DNA of 64,000 nt, taken from Pantoea sp. Ap-967 (GTDB lineage Bacteria > Pseudomonadota > Gammaproteobacteria > Pseudomonadales > Pseudomonadaceae). Below the pieces are notes generated by a model. The model made no database searches. It had not been told where the DNA came from and saw only the letters and a list, made by a program, of their open reading frames with translations. Both the position numbers and the translations under genes were made by a program. This document shows, piece by piece, positions 18,832 to 27,857 of this stretch. The stretch covers positions 214,218-278,217 of the forward strand of contig NZ_VWXK01000005.1 of assembly GCF_011752565.1 (NCBI RefSeq), in the 5' to 3' direction. Positions within the stretch are counted from its first letter, which is position 1, and every line of letters begins with the position of its first letter.

Positions 18832-19761
18832 ATGGCGGGGGTAATGGATTCAGTCAACCAGCGTACACAGCTGGTGGGGCAGAATCGCCTGGAGTTGCTG
18901 CTGTTTCGCCTTAATGGCGCGCAGCTCTACGGCATCAACGTATTCAAGGTTCGCGAGGTGCTGCAGTGCCCGGAGCTGACCTTGCTGCCCCGCTCGCACC
19001 CGGTGGTGCGTGGCGTGGCCAACATTCGCGGGGCGACCATCCCGATCCTCGACCTGTCGATGGCGACGGGGCTGCCGGGGTTGACGGAAGAAACCCGCAA
19101 CAGCTTCGTGATCATCACCGAGTACAACACCAAGACCCAGGGTTTCCTGGTGCATTCGGTGGAGCGCATCGTCAACATGAACTGGGAAGAGATCCACCCG
19201 CCACCCAAGGGCACCGGGCGCGATCACTACCTGACCGCGGTCACCCGGGTTGACAACCGCATGGTCGAGATCATCGACGTGGAGAAGGTGCTGGCCGAAG
19301 TGGCGCCATCGTCCGAGTCGGTATCGGCCGGCGTGGTGGATGCCGAGGTGCAGGACAAGGCCGTGCTGCTGCGGGTGCTGACCGTCGACGATTCGTCGGT
19401 GGCGCGCAAGCAGGTCAGCCGTTGCCTGCAAACCGTCGGTGTCGAGGTGGTGGCGCTCAATGACGGCCGACAGGCCCTGGAATACCTGCGCAAGCTGGTG
19501 GACGAGGGCAAGAAGCCGGAAGAAGAGTTCCTGATGATGATCTCCGACATTGAAATGCCGGAGATGGACGGCTATACGCTTACAGCGGAGATTCGCAGTG
19601 ATCCGCGCATGCAGAAACTGCACATCTGCCTGCATACTTCGCTGTCCGGGGTGTTCAACCAGGCGATGGTGAAGAAGGTTGGGGCCGATGACTTCCTGGC
19701 CAAGTTCAAGCCGGACGACCTGGCCCAGCGCGTGGTCGACCGGATCAAGGCAACGCATTGA
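18832..19761 (+). CDS. cheV: CheV chemotaxis coupling protein (CheW-REC)
   Basis: A 309-residue fusion of a CheW-like coupling domain (about 15-165) and a response-regulator receiver domain (about 185-305). The receiver has the acidic pair in LTVDDSS, the phosphoacceptor Asp in MMISDIEMPEMDGY, and a Lys in the FLAKFKPDDL segment. It couples chemoreceptors to CheA and is adjusted by phosphorylation. The ATG at 18832 has AGAGGAG upstream. It is followed 51 nt later by cheR. Confidence 0.94.
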   Translation: MAGVMDSVNQRTQLVGQNRLELLLFRLNGAQLYGINVFKVREVLQCPELTLLPRSHPVVRGVANIRGATIPILDLSMATGLPGLTEETRNSFVIITEYNTKTQGFLVHSVERIVNMNWEEIHPPPKGTGRDHYLTAVTRVDNRMVEIIDVEKVLAEVAPSSESVSAGVVDAEVQDKAVLLRVLTVDDSSVARKQVSRCLQTVGVEVVALNDGRQALEYLRKLVDEGKKPEEEFLMMISDIEMPEMDGYTLTAEIRSDPRMQKLHICLHTSLSGVFNQAMVKKVGADDFLAKFKPDDLAQRVVDRIKATH

Positions 19762-19812
19762 AGCAGCCGGGGGCAGGCCCCCGGCAACCGTGATTTAACA
19801 GAGGCCGCAGTA

Positions 19813-20640
19813 GTGTCTACGGGTAATTTGGAGTTCGAACAGTTCAGGGTCTTCCTGGAAAAAGCCTGTGGCATCCTGCTGGGCGAGAATAAGCAGTACC
19901 TGGTGTCCAGCCGCCTCAACAAGCTGATGGAACAGCACGGCATCAAGAGCCTGGGTGAGCTGGTGCAGCGCATCCAGACCCAGCCGCGCGGCGGCCTGCG
20001 CGAGCTGGTGGTAGATGCCATGACCACCAACGAAACCCTGTGGTTTCGCGACACCTACCCGTTCGAGGTGCTGAAGAACAAGGTCATTCCCGAGTTCATC
20101 CGCAACAACCCCGGCCAGCGCCTGCGCATGTGGTCGGCGGCCTGTTCGTCGGGCCAGGAGCCGTACTCGATCTCGATGGCCATCGACGAGTTCGAGCGCA
20201 GCAACCTGGGCCAGCTGAAGATGGGCGCGCAAATCGTCGCCACCGACCTGTCCGGGTCCATGCTGAACAACTGCAAGACCGGCGAGTACGACAGCCTGGC
20301 CATTGCCCGTGGCCTGTCCCAGGAGCGCCTGCAGCGCTATTTCGACCCCAAGGGGCCGGGGCGCTGGGCGGTCAAGCCGGCCATCCGTAGCCGCGTCGAG
20401 TTTCGTTCGTTTAACCTGCTCGACAGTTACGCAAGCCTGGGCAAGTTCGACATCGTGTTCTGCCGCAACGTGCTGATCTACTTCTCGGCGCAGGTGAAGA
20501 AGGACATCCTGCTGCGCATCCACAGCACCCTCAAGCCTGGGGGCTACCTGTTCCTTGGGGCTTCCGAGGCACTGAACGGGTTGCCGGACCATTACCAGAT
20601 GGTCCAGTGCAGCCCGGGCATCATCTACCAGGCCAAGTGA
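19813..20640 (+). CDS. cheR: CheR chemoreceptor methyltransferase
   Basis: A 275-residue S-adenosylmethionine-dependent enzyme that methylates glutamates on chemoreceptors. The N-terminal helical domain is followed by the SAM-binding segment RMWSAACSSGQEPYSI, and FDIVFCRNVLIYF is a classic CheR motif. It starts at GTG 19813, preceded by AGAGG. It ends at a strong terminator. It is the adaptation enzyme paired here with cheV rather than with cheB. Confidence 0.94.
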   Translation: MSTGNLEFEQFRVFLEKACGILLGENKQYLVSSRLNKLMEQHGIKSLGELVQRIQTQPRGGLRELVVDAMTTNETLWFRDTYPFEVLKNKVIPEFIRNNPGQRLRMWSAACSSGQEPYSISMAIDEFERSNLGQLKMGAQIVATDLSGSMLNNCKTGEYDSLAIARGLSQERLQRYFDPKGPGRWAVKPAIRSRVEFRSFNLLDSYASLGKFDIVFCRNVLIYFSAQVKKDILLRIHSTLKPGGYLFLGASEALNGLPDHYQMVQCSPGIIYQAK

Positions 20641-20645
20641 GCCAG

Positions 20646-20678
20646 AAGGCCGGCAGCGACAGCAGCCGGCCTTTTTTC
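20646..20678 (+). terminator. Rho-independent terminator after cheR
   Basis: AAGGCCGGC (20646-20654) pairs with GCCGGCCTT (20665-20673) and runs into six T residues, 5 nt after the cheR stop. Confidence 0.9.
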
Positions 20679-20693
20679 TTGGCCTGTGCCGGC

Positions 20694-20738
20694 CCTGTGG
20701 GAGCGGGCTCGCCCGCGAAGCAGGCGGCGCGGTCTGAC
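20694..20738. repeat. Single REP element (GGGC-CCCG variant)
   Basis: CTGTGGGAGCGGGCTCGCCC followed by GCGAAGCAGGCGG is the common P. putida group REP type. It lies in the 302-bp cheR-flgB gap, which otherwise holds only the cheR terminator, a sigma-54 promoter and a leader; I see no gene there. Confidence 0.75.
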
Positions 20739-20878
20739 GTCAAAAAATTGATTTGCCGCTTTTGCCGCCCGGCAATTGCCGCTTTGCCTTTTCCAGGCGG
20801 AAGCACTTTGCCGCTTTTCTGGCAGGGTGCCATCCCCTACCTGCGCCACAGCCCAGCATTTCTGGGCTTTGGGAAACC

Positions 20879-20894
20879 TGGCACAGCCCTTGCT
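20879..20894 (+). promoter_or_regulatory. Sigma-54 promoter for flgBCDE
   Basis: TGGCACAGCCCTTGCT matches TGGCACG-N4-TTGCW with the invariant GG (20880-20881) and GC (20892-20893) ten bases apart. It is 49 nt before flgB. Confidence 0.88.
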
Positions 20895-20942
20895 AAAGCT
20901 TGCTCAACGAAATTCCGGCCAACCTTCGAAGGTTTTCCCGAC

Positions 20943-21350
20943 ATGAGCATCAGTTTCGACAAGGCGCTTGGCATTCACGAAAAGGCCCTGGGCTTCCGCG
21001 CCCAGCGCGCTGAAGTGCTGGCCAACAACATCGCCAACGCCGACACGCCCAACTACAAGGCGCGCGACATGGACTTCTCGTCGGTGCTCGCCGCCGAGAG
21101 CCAGAAGCAGCAAAGCGGCCGCTTCGCCATGGAGCGCACCAACAGCCGCCATATCGAAGCCGAAGGCCTGGCCATGAACGACGACGGCCTGCAGTACCGG
21201 GTGCCAACCCAGCCTTCGATCGACCAGAACACCGTGGACGCCCAGATCGAGCAATCGAACTACACGGAAAACGCCATTGGCTTCCAGGCCAGCTTCACCC
21301 TGCTCAACAGCAAGTTCAAAGGGCTGGTTTCGGCCCTGCGCGGAGAATAA
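20943..21350 (+). CDS. flgB: FlgB proximal rod protein
   Basis: A 135-residue axial protein of the proximal rod. It has the rod/hook N-terminal motif VLANNIANADTPNYKARDMDF near residue 20-40 and the C-terminal coiled-coil helix ending NSKFKGLVSALRGE. It is secreted without a cleaved signal by the flagellar export apparatus. The start at 20943 (MSISFDKALG) follows AAGG. It is the first gene of the flgBCDE unit driven by the sigma-54 site upstream. Confidence 0.95.
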   Translation: MSISFDKALGIHEKALGFRAQRAEVLANNIANADTPNYKARDMDFSSVLAAESQKQQSGRFAMERTNSRHIEAEGLAMNDDGLQYRVPTQPSIDQNTVDAQIEQSNYTENAIGFQASFTLLNSKFKGLVSALRGE

Positions 21351-21352
21351 TC

Positions 21353-21796
21353 ATGTCCCTTTCCAGTGTTTTCAATATTGCCGGTAGCGGCATGAGCGCG
21401 CAGAACACCCGCCTCAACACCGTTGCCTCCAACATCGCCAACGCCGAAACCGTGTCGTCGAGCATCGACCAGACCTACCGCGCGCGCCACCCGGTCTTCG
21501 CCACCACCTTCCAGGACGCCCAGGGCGGCGTCAGCCAGTCGCTGTTCGAAGACCAGGGCCAGGCGGGGCAGGGCGTGCAGGTCAAGGGCATCGTCGAGGA
21601 CCAGAGCAACCTCGAAGCGCGCTACGAGCCCAACCACCCGGCGGCGAACAAGGACGGCTACGTCTACTACCCGAACGTCAACGTGGTCGAGGAGATGGCC
21701 GACATGATCTCCGCCAGCCGCGCGTTCCAGACCAACGCCGAGCTGATGAACACCGCCAAGAACATGATGCAGAAAGTGCTGACCCTGGGTCAGTGA
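21353..21796 (+). CDS. flgC: FlgC proximal rod protein
   Basis: A 147-residue rod protein. The N-terminal LNTVASNIANAETVSS motif and C-terminal MISASRAFQTNAELMNTAKNM segment are family hallmarks that pair into the rod coiled coil. It begins 2 nt after flgB and ends 15 nt before flgD, consistent with tight co-translation. Confidence 0.95.
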   Translation: MSLSSVFNIAGSGMSAQNTRLNTVASNIANAETVSSSIDQTYRARHPVFATTFQDAQGGVSQSLFEDQGQAGQGVQVKGIVEDQSNLEARYEPNHPAANKDGYVYYPNVNVVEEMADMISASRAFQTNAELMNTAKNMMQKVLTLGQ

Positions 21797-21811
21797 TAAG
21801 GAATCCGGACC

Positions 21812-22525
21812 ATGGCCATCGATACCTCCGGCGGTGTGAACCTCAATGACGTCCTCGCGGCGTCCGGTGTCACCACCACCAGCACTAAGAAAAGCACCAC
21901 CGACACGGCCTCGCAGACGGGCAACAGCACCCTGGGCAAGGATGCGTTCCTGCAGTTGCTGGTCACCCAGATGCAGCACCAGAACCCGCTCGACCCGCAG
22001 GACAACGGCGAGTTCGTTGCCCAGCTGGCGCAGTTCAGCAGCCTGGAAGGCATCACCTCGCTGAACGAGTCGGTCACCAACATCACCAGTGCCATGGCTT
22101 CTTCCCAGGCGCTGCAGGCCTCGTCGCTGGTCGGCCGCTCGGTGGTCGTGCAGAACGACAAGGCCGTGGTCGACACCGCCGACAGCTTCAATGCCCAGTT
22201 CGTCGTGCCGCAGGCCATCGACGGGGCGAAGGTCACCGTCAAGGACAAGGACGGCAACACCATCAAGACCATCGAGGTGGGCGAGCAGAAAGCCGGCTAT
22301 GCCGACTTCATCTGGGACGGCACCAACCCCAAGGGCGAGAAGGTCGACCCGGGCACCTACACCTTCACGGCCACTGCCACGGTGGACGGCAAGTCGGTGC
22401 AGATGAACACCCTGCTGCCGGCCAAGGTCACCAGCGTCAGCTTCAACACCACGGGCGAGATGGTGCTCAACCTCGCCGGGGTCGGCAAGGTTTCCCTGTC
22501 CGACGTACAAACCATCGGTATCTAA
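21812..22525 (+). CDS. flgD: FlgD hook assembly scaffold (hook cap)
   Basis: A 237-residue protein that caps the growing hook and is absent from the finished filament. The conserved N-terminal region LGKDAFLQLLVTQMQHQNPL is present at about residues 40-60, followed by Tudor/Fn3-like beta domains with DGTNPKGEKVDPGTYTF. It lies between rod and hook genes, as usual. Confidence 0.95.
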   Translation: MAIDTSGGVNLNDVLAASGVTTTSTKKSTTDTASQTGNSTLGKDAFLQLLVTQMQHQNPLDPQDNGEFVAQLAQFSSLEGITSLNESVTNITSAMASSQALQASSLVGRSVVVQNDKAVVDTADSFNAQFVVPQAIDGAKVTVKDKDGNTIKTIEVGEQKAGYADFIWDGTNPKGEKVDPGTYTFTATATVDGKSVQMNTLLPAKVTSVSFNTTGEMVLNLAGVGKVSLSDVQTIGI

Positions 22526-22552
22526 GGCCAGAACGGCAAAAGGAGTTTCACC

Positions 22553-23899
22553 ATGTCTTTCAATGTAGGCCTGAGCGGTCTGTACGCGGCCAACAAACAA
22601 CTGGACGTTACCGGTCACAACATCGCCAACGTCAACACCACCGGCTTCAAGTCCTCGCGTGCCGAGTTCGCTGATGTGTACGCCGGTGCCAACCGCCTGG
22701 GCGTGGGCAAGAACCAGGTCGGCAACGGCGTGCGCCTGGCTGCGGTTTCCCAGCAGTTCACCCAGGGCGACATCAACAACACCGGCAACGTGCTGGACAT
22801 GGGAATCCAGGGCCAGGGCTACTTCGTGCTGTCCGACAACGGCTCGATGGTCTACACCCGTGCCGGTGCCTTCCAGAACAGCAAGGACAACTACGTCGTC
22901 ACCTCCGATGGCCTGCGCCTGCAGGGCTACGCCGCCGACTCCGCCGGCAACATCAAGAAGGGCGTGCTGACCGACCTGCAGATCGACACCTCGGCCCTGC
23001 AGCCAAAAGCCACCACCCTGATCGACCAGGGCATCAACCTGGACTCGTCGTCCAAGTCGATTCCGCTACCATCGACCCCACCGGTTGCCGGTGAAATCGT
23101 GTTCGACCCAAGCGACGATACCTCGTACACCAAGTCGTTCCCGACCAAGGTCTACGACAGCCAGGGTAACGAGCACACCATGGAGCAGTACTACCGCAAG
23201 ACCGACACCAACGAGTGGACCATGTACACGTTGATCGACGGTCGCAACCCGATGAACCCGGCCAGCACCGATCCGCTGACCAGCACCATCAGCTTCAACA
23301 GCGATGGCAGCGTGGCGTCGATGGCCACCGACACCACCGGCCTGCCGACCGGTTCCGAGTGGAGCGTGACCAACAACACCTTCACCCTCAAGGGCTGGAT
23401 TCCGGCGGCGCAGGATGCCAATGGCAACTGGGCGGCCAACGGCTCGGTTGAAAGCAGCGCCGGCATGCGCCTGGCGATGAACAGCACCACTTCGTTCAAC
23501 ACCGAGAGCGCGCGCCTGTCCCAGTCCCAGGACGGCTATGCCACTGGCATCCTGTCGAGCCTGAGCATCGACGCCACCGGCGTGATGTTCGCAAGCTTCA
23601 GCAACCAGCAGTCGCGTGCCATCGGCCAGGTGGCGCTGGCTAGCTTCGCCAACGAGCAGGGCCTGCAGCAGATCGGCGGCACCCGCTGGACCGAAACCTA
23701 CTCGTCGGGCATTCCGGGCATCGATGCGCCGAAGACCGGTACCCTGGGTAGCGTGGAGTCCAACTCGCTGGAAGGGTCCAACGTCAACCTGACCCAGGAG
23801 TTGGTCGAGCTGATCAAGGCGCAGAGCAACTACCAGGCTAACGCCAAGACCATCTCCACCGAAAGCACCGTCATGCAGACCATCATTCAGATGACCTGA
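22553..23899 (+). CDS. flgE: FlgE hook protein
   Basis: A 448-residue hook subunit. The N-terminal VTGHNIANVNTTGFKSSRAEF motif and the C-terminal ELIKAQSNYQANAKTIST segment form the inner-core coiled coil; the variable outer domains between them are Ser/Thr-rich. AGGAG lies 8 nt before the ATG. It is the last gene of flgBCDE, followed by a palindromic repeat that probably marks the transcript's 3' end. Confidence 0.95.
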   Translation: MSFNVGLSGLYAANKQLDVTGHNIANVNTTGFKSSRAEFADVYAGANRLGVGKNQVGNGVRLAAVSQQFTQGDINNTGNVLDMGIQGQGYFVLSDNGSMVYTRAGAFQNSKDNYVVTSDGLRLQGYAADSAGNIKKGVLTDLQIDTSALQPKATTLIDQGINLDSSSKSIPLPSTPPVAGEIVFDPSDDTSYTKSFPTKVYDSQGNEHTMEQYYRKTDTNEWTMYTLIDGRNPMNPASTDPLTSTISFNSDGSVASMATDTTGLPTGSEWSVTNNTFTLKGWIPAAQDANGNWAANGSVESSAGMRLAMNSTTSFNTESARLSQSQDGYATGILSSLSIDATGVMFASFSNQQSRAIGQVALASFANEQGLQQIGGTRWTETYSSGIPGIDAPKTGTLGSVESNSLEGSNVNLTQELVELIKAQSNYQANAKTISTESTVMQTIIQMT

Positions 23900-23913
23900 T
23901 GATGGCTGAATGA

Positions 23914-24006
23914 GGGGCCGCTATGCGGCCCATCGCGACCTGCGGTCGCTCCTACCGGCGTCTGTAGGAGCGACCGCAGGTCGCGATGGGCTGCGCAGCG
24001 GCCCCT
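23914..24006. repeat. REP-like inverted repeat (GACC/GGTC variant) after flgE
   Basis: GGGCCGCTATGCGGCCCATC and GATGGGCTGCGCAGCGGCCC flank a core with CGCGACCTGCGGTCGCTCCT and its complement. It lies between flgE and the small secreted-protein gene. Confidence 0.85.
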
Positions 24007-24022
24007 GCGTTTCGGAGGTTGC

Positions 24023-24208
24023 ATGAAAAAACTGATCGTCACGCTGCTCGCTGCCTTTTGCCTGTACCAGGCCCAGGCCGGCACTGCGCCCTGGTGGCGC
24101 TGGGAAAGCCAGGTGGACGGGCGGTTGGTGTGCTCGCAGTGGCCGCCAGGGGAGGGCTGGAAGAAGTTTGCCGGGCCCTTCACCAACGGTGGCTGCCGCG
24201 AACCTTGA
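24023..24208 (+). CDS. Small secreted protein between flgE and flgF
   Basis: A 61-residue protein with a clear signal peptide (MKKLIVTLLAAFCLYQAQAG), leaving a mature peptide of about 42 residues. The mature part has five Trp and two Cys, which could form a disulfide (RLVCSQWPPGEGWKKF ... GGC). GGAGG precedes the ATG. I recall a similarly placed short hypothetical gene in P. putida KT2440, so it may be conserved at this spot, but its function is unknown. A terminator follows, so it is not simply part of flgF transcription. Confidence 0.75.
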   Translation: MKKLIVTLLAAFCLYQAQAGTAPWWRWESQVDGRLVCSQWPPGEGWKKFAGPFTNGGCREP

Positions 24209-24284
24209 GTGGGTCGGTACAGGTTTGCCGCCATCGGCAACCCGGCGCCGGATAACCGGCGTCACCCCATCCGCAAAACCCCGA

Positions 24285-24310
24285 AAAGGCCCGTATTTAC
24301 GGGCTTTTTC
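24285..24310 (+). terminator. Rho-independent terminator before flgF
   Basis: AAAGGCCCGT and ACGGGCTTTTT form a short strong hairpin with a T-run, placed after the 61-aa gene and before the flgF promoter. Confidence 0.8.
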
Positions 24311-24325
24311 ATGAATTCGAAAAGT

Positions 24326-24341
24326 TGGTTCGGAACTTGCT
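24326..24341 (+). promoter_or_regulatory. Sigma-54 promoter for flgFGHIJKL
   Basis: TGGTTCGGAACTTGCT has GG (24327-24328), ten bases, then GC (24339-24340) and TTGCTTT at -12. It is 60 nt before flgF. Confidence 0.82.
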
Positions 24342-24400
24342 TTAGAGCTTGCACAGCAACGGCAGGCGGCAAACGCCGGCCAGTGCAGCGGAGGATGACT

Positions 24401-25141
24401 GTGGACAAGATGCTTTACGTGGCCATGACCGGCGCCAGCCAGAACGCACTGGCGCAGAAGGCCCACGCCAACAACCTGGCGAACATTTCCACCAACGGTT
24501 TTCAGCGCGACCTGGAGCAGGCGCGCTCGATGCCGGTGTTCGGTGACAGCTTTCCGTCGCGGGCGTTTGCCATGACCGAACGCCCAGCCACTGACTTCAG
24601 CGAAGGGCCGATGGTTGAAACCGGCCGTGACCTGGACGTGGCCGTGGCCGGGCAGGGCTTCATCGCCGTGCAGGCACCCGATGGCAGCGAAGCCTATGTG
24701 CGCACTGGCAGCCTGAATATCGATGCACTGGGCGTGCTGCGCGCCGGCAACGGCATGCCGGTGATTGGCAATGGCGGCCCGATCGCCATTCCGCCTGAGC
24801 AGAAGGTTGAAGTGGGCGCCGACGGCACCCTGAGCATCCGGTCCATGGGCGAAGGCCCGCGGGTAATGGCCGAGGTCGACCGCATCAAGCTGGTCAACCC
24901 CGACACCAAGGGCATGACCAAGGGCCTGGACGGTTTGATCCACACCCAGAACGGCCAACCGGCCGCCGCCGACGTCAATGTGCGGGTGGTGTCGGGCTTC
25001 CTCGAAGGCAGCAATGTCAACGCGGTGGAAGAAATGACCTCGGTGCTGGCGCTGTCCCGCCAATTCGAACTGCACGTGAAAATGATGAACGCGGCCAAGG
25101 AAGGCGATGAAGCCATGGCGCGTGTTTTGCAAATCGGCTAA
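24401..25141 (+). CDS. flgF: FlgF proximal rod protein
   Basis: A 246-residue rod protein starting MDKMLYVAMTGASQNALAQK. GGAGG lies 7 nt before a GTG at 24401, which I prefer over an ATG at 24395 that would touch the ribosome site. The C-terminal SALNVRVVSGFLEG-type region (VNVRVVSGFLEGSNVNAVEEM) is typical. It starts the flgF-to-flgL run. Confidence 0.95.
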   Translation: MDKMLYVAMTGASQNALAQKAHANNLANISTNGFQRDLEQARSMPVFGDSFPSRAFAMTERPATDFSEGPMVETGRDLDVAVAGQGFIAVQAPDGSEAYVRTGSLNIDALGVLRAGNGMPVIGNGGPIAIPPEQKVEVGADGTLSIRSMGEGPRVMAEVDRIKLVNPDTKGMTKGLDGLIHTQNGQPAAADVNVRVVSGFLEGSNVNAVEEMTSVLALSRQFELHVKMMNAAKEGDEAMARVLQIG

Positions 25142-25188
25142 CCACACTTGAACGGGTGCCGTAAAACAGGCGCACGAGGAGAATACTG

Positions 25189-25974
25189 ATGCTTCCGGCT
25201 CTTTGGGTCGCAAAAACCGGCCTGTCCGCCCAGGACACCAACCTGACCGTCATTTCCAACAACCTGGCCAACGTTTCGACCACCGGCTTCAAACGCGATC
25301 GCGCCGAGTTCCAGGACCTGCTCTACCAGATCAAGCGCCAGCCAGGCGCGCAGTCCACCCAGGACAGCGAGCTGCCATCGGGCCTGCAGGTCGGTACCGG
25401 TGTGCGCATCGTCGGCACCCAGAAGAACTTCCAGACCGGCAGCCTGCAAACCACCGAGAACCCGCTGGACCTGGCGGTCAACGGCCGTGGTTTCTTCCAG
25501 GTGCTGCAGCCGGACGGCACGGTTTCGTACACCCGTGACGGCACCTTCCACCTGAACTCCGACGGCCAGGTCGTCACCGCCCAGGGCTTTGCCCTGGAGC
25601 CTGCCATCGTCGTGCCGAACAACGCCCAGACCTTCACCGTCGGCCAGGACGGCACCGTGTCGATCACCACCGCCGGCAACGCCGCCGCCCAGGTCATCGG
25701 CAACCTGCAAACCGCCGACTTCATCAACCCGGCCGGCCTGCAGGCCATCGGTGACAACCTGTTCCTGGAAACCGCCTCCAGCGGCGCGCCGCAGGTCGGC
25801 ACCCCGGGCCTGAACGGCTTCGGCACCACCCTGCAGCAAACCCTGGAAAACTCCAACGTCAGCACCGTGGAAGAGCTGGTGAACATGATCACCACCCAGC
25901 GCGCCTACGAGATGAACTCCAAGGTCATCTCCACCGCCGACCAGATGCTGTCGTTCGTTACCCAGCAGCTCTGA
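25189..25974 (+). CDS. flgG: FlgG distal rod protein
   Basis: A 261-residue distal rod subunit, the usual length. The N-terminal VISNNLANVSTTGFKRDRAEF and C-terminal LVNMITTQRAYEMNSKVIST motifs are intact, as is the internal GRGFFQVLQPDGTVSYTRDG segment. A well-placed GAGGAG precedes the ATG. It lies between flgF and the ring genes flgH and flgI. Confidence 0.96.
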   Translation: MLPALWVAKTGLSAQDTNLTVISNNLANVSTTGFKRDRAEFQDLLYQIKRQPGAQSTQDSELPSGLQVGTGVRIVGTQKNFQTGSLQTTENPLDLAVNGRGFFQVLQPDGTVSYTRDGTFHLNSDGQVVTAQGFALEPAIVVPNNAQTFTVGQDGTVSITTAGNAAAQVIGNLQTADFINPAGLQAIGDNLFLETASSGAPQVGTPGLNGFGTTLQQTLENSNVSTVEELVNMITTQRAYEMNSKVISTADQMLSFVTQQL

Positions 25975-26028
25975 AGCCTGGTAGCCCAGGTTCTGGTTCT
26001 ACTCCCGTTACACCGTGAGGTATGTGTC

Positions 26029-26724
26029 ATGAAGCGTTTGTTGTCCGTGTTCGCCCTGGGGGGGGCGGTTGTCCTGGCAGGTTGCGTCGCCCCGACGCCC
26101 AAGCCGAACGACCCGTATTACGCGCCGGTTCTGCCGCGCACCCCGCTGCCGGCGGCCGCCAACAACGGTTCGATCTACCAGGCCGGTTTCGACCAGAACC
26201 TGTACACCGACCGCAAGGCGTTCCGCGTGGGTGACATCATCACCATCACCCTGAACGAGAAGACTTCGGCGAGCAAGAACGCCGGGTCCCAGGTCGCCAA
26301 GACCAGCAAGACCGACATCGGCCTGACCTCGCTGTTCGGCGCATCGCCCAACACCAACAACCCGTTCGGCGGCGGTGACCTGTCGCTTGAAGCCGGCTAC
26401 AGCGGCGACCGCGCCACCAAGGGCGACAGCAAGGCCACCCAGGGCAACACCCTGACCGGTTCCATCACCGTCACCGTGGCCGAGGTGCTGCCCAACGGCA
26501 TCATCGCCGTGCGCGGCGAGAAGTGGATGACCCTGAACACCGGTGAAGAACTGGTGCGCATTGCTGGCCTGGTGCGCGCCGACGACATCGCCACCGACAA
26601 CACCGTGCCGTCCACCCGTGTGGCCGACGCGCGCATCACCTATTCGGGCACCGGCTCGTTCGCCGATGCCAGCCAGCCCGGTTGGCTGGACCGCTTCTTC
26701 CTGAGCCCGCTTTGGCCCTTCTGA
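26029..26724 (+). CDS. flgH: FlgH L-ring lipoprotein
   Basis: A 231-residue outer-membrane lipoprotein that forms the L ring around the distal rod. The lipobox LAGC puts the lipidated cysteine near residue 19. The family motifs [18 protein letters not shown] and VEVLPNGI-type (here [17 protein letters not shown]) are present, and it ends SPLWPF. Confidence 0.96.
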   Translation: MKRLLSVFALGGAVVLAGCVAPTPKPNDPYYAPVLPRTPLPAAANNGSIYQAGFDQNLYTDRKAFRVGDIITITLNEKTSASKNAGSQVAKTSKTDIGLTSLFGASPNTNNPFGGGDLSLEAGYSGDRATKGDSKATQGNTLTGSITVTVAEVLPNGIIAVRGEKWMTLNTGEELVRIAGLVRADDIATDNTVPSTRVADARITYSGTGSFADASQPGWLDRFFLSPLWPF

Positions 26725-26730
26725 GTACGG

Positions 26731-27846
26731 ATGAACATGTTCAACGTAAGGCAGCTGATTGCCGCGACCCTGCTCCTGTCCTGTGCCTTCGGTGCCCATG
26801 CCGAGCGCCTGAAGGACATCGCCAGCATTTCTGGCGTGCGTTCCAACCAGTTGATCGGCTATGGCCTGGTGGTGGGGCTCAACGGCACGGGTGACCAGAC
26901 CACCCAGACGCCGTTCACCCTGCAAACCTTCAACAACATGCTGTCGCAGTTCGGCATCAAGGTGCCGGCAGGTTCGGGCAACGTGCAGCTCAAGAACGTC
27001 GCTGCGGTGTCGGTGCACGCCGACCTGCCGGCGTTCGCCAAGCCGGGGCAGGTGATCGACATCACCGTGTCGTCGATCGGTAACTCCAAGAGCCTGCGTG
27101 GCGGCAGCCTGCTGATGACCCCGCTCAAGGGTATCGACGGCAACGTCTACGCCATCGCCCAGGGCAACCTGGTGGTCGGCGGCTTCGACGCCGAAGGCCG
27201 CGACGGCTCGAAGATTACCGTCAACGTTCCGTCGGCCGGGCGCATTCCCGGCGGTGCTTCGGTCGAGCGTGCGGTGCCGAGCGGCTTCAACCAGGGCAAT
27301 ACCCTGACCCTGAACCTCAACCGCCCGGACTTCACCACGGCCAAGCGCATCGTCGACAAGGTCAATGACCTGCTCGGCCCAGGCGTGGCCCAGGCCGTGG
27401 ACGGCGGTTCGGTGCGCGTTACCGCGCCGATGGACCCGAGCCAGCGCGTGGATTACCTGTCGATCCTGGAAAACCTTGAGGTCGACCCGGGCCAGGCCGT
27501 GGCCAAGGTCATCATCAACTCGCGTACCGGCACCATCGTCATTGGCCAGAACGTCAAGGTGTCGCCGGCGGCGGTCACCCACGGCAGCCTGACCGTGACC
27601 ATCACCGAAGACCCGATCGTCAGCCAGCCGGGGCCGTTCTCCAACGGCCAGACCGCCGTGGTGCCGCGCTCGCGGGTCAACGCGCAACAGGAAGCCAAGC
27701 CGATGTTCAAGTTCGGCCCGGGCACCACGCTGGATGAGATCGTCCGGGCGGTGAACCAGGTCGGCGCAGCACCGGGCGACCTGATGGCGATCCTCGAAGC
27801 CCTGAAGCAGGCCGGCGCGTTGCAGGCCGACCTGATCGTGATCTGA
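26731..27846 (+). CDS. flgI: FlgI P-ring protein
   Basis: A 371-residue periplasmic protein with a signal peptide ([16 protein letters not shown]) and the family motifs [36 protein letters not shown] and [19 protein letters not shown]. It forms the P ring in the peptidoglycan layer, helped by FlgA. An ATG at 26737 would give 369 residues and is equally possible. It follows flgH by 6 nt. Confidence 0.96.
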   Translation: MNMFNVRQLIAATLLLSCAFGAHAERLKDIASISGVRSNQLIGYGLVVGLNGTGDQTTQTPFTLQTFNNMLSQFGIKVPAGSGNVQLKNVAAVSVHADLPAFAKPGQVIDITVSSIGNSKSLRGGSLLMTPLKGIDGNVYAIAQGNLVVGGFDAEGRDGSKITVNVPSAGRIPGGASVERAVPSGFNQGNTLTLNLNRPDFTTAKRIVDKVNDLLGPGVAQAVDGGSVRVTAPMDPSQRVDYLSILENLEVDPGQAVAKVIINSRTGTIVIGQNVKVSPAAVTHGSLTVTITEDPIVSQPGPFSNGQTAVVPRSRVNAQQEAKPMFKFGPGTTLDEIVRAVNQVGAAPGDLMAILEALKQAGALQADLIVI

Positions 27847-27857
27847 GGACGCGGCCG

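Noticed and set aside
20607..20942. N-terminal extension of flgB through the cheR-flgB gap
   Set aside because: The frame passes through a terminator, a repeat and the sigma-54 promoter; the normal FlgB start is at 20943.
24311..24324. Same 14 bases before flgF and at the flgJ start (ATGAATTCGAAAAG)
   Set aside because: A 14-base match is expected several times by chance in a window of this size; the first copy has no ribosome site and directly follows a terminator.
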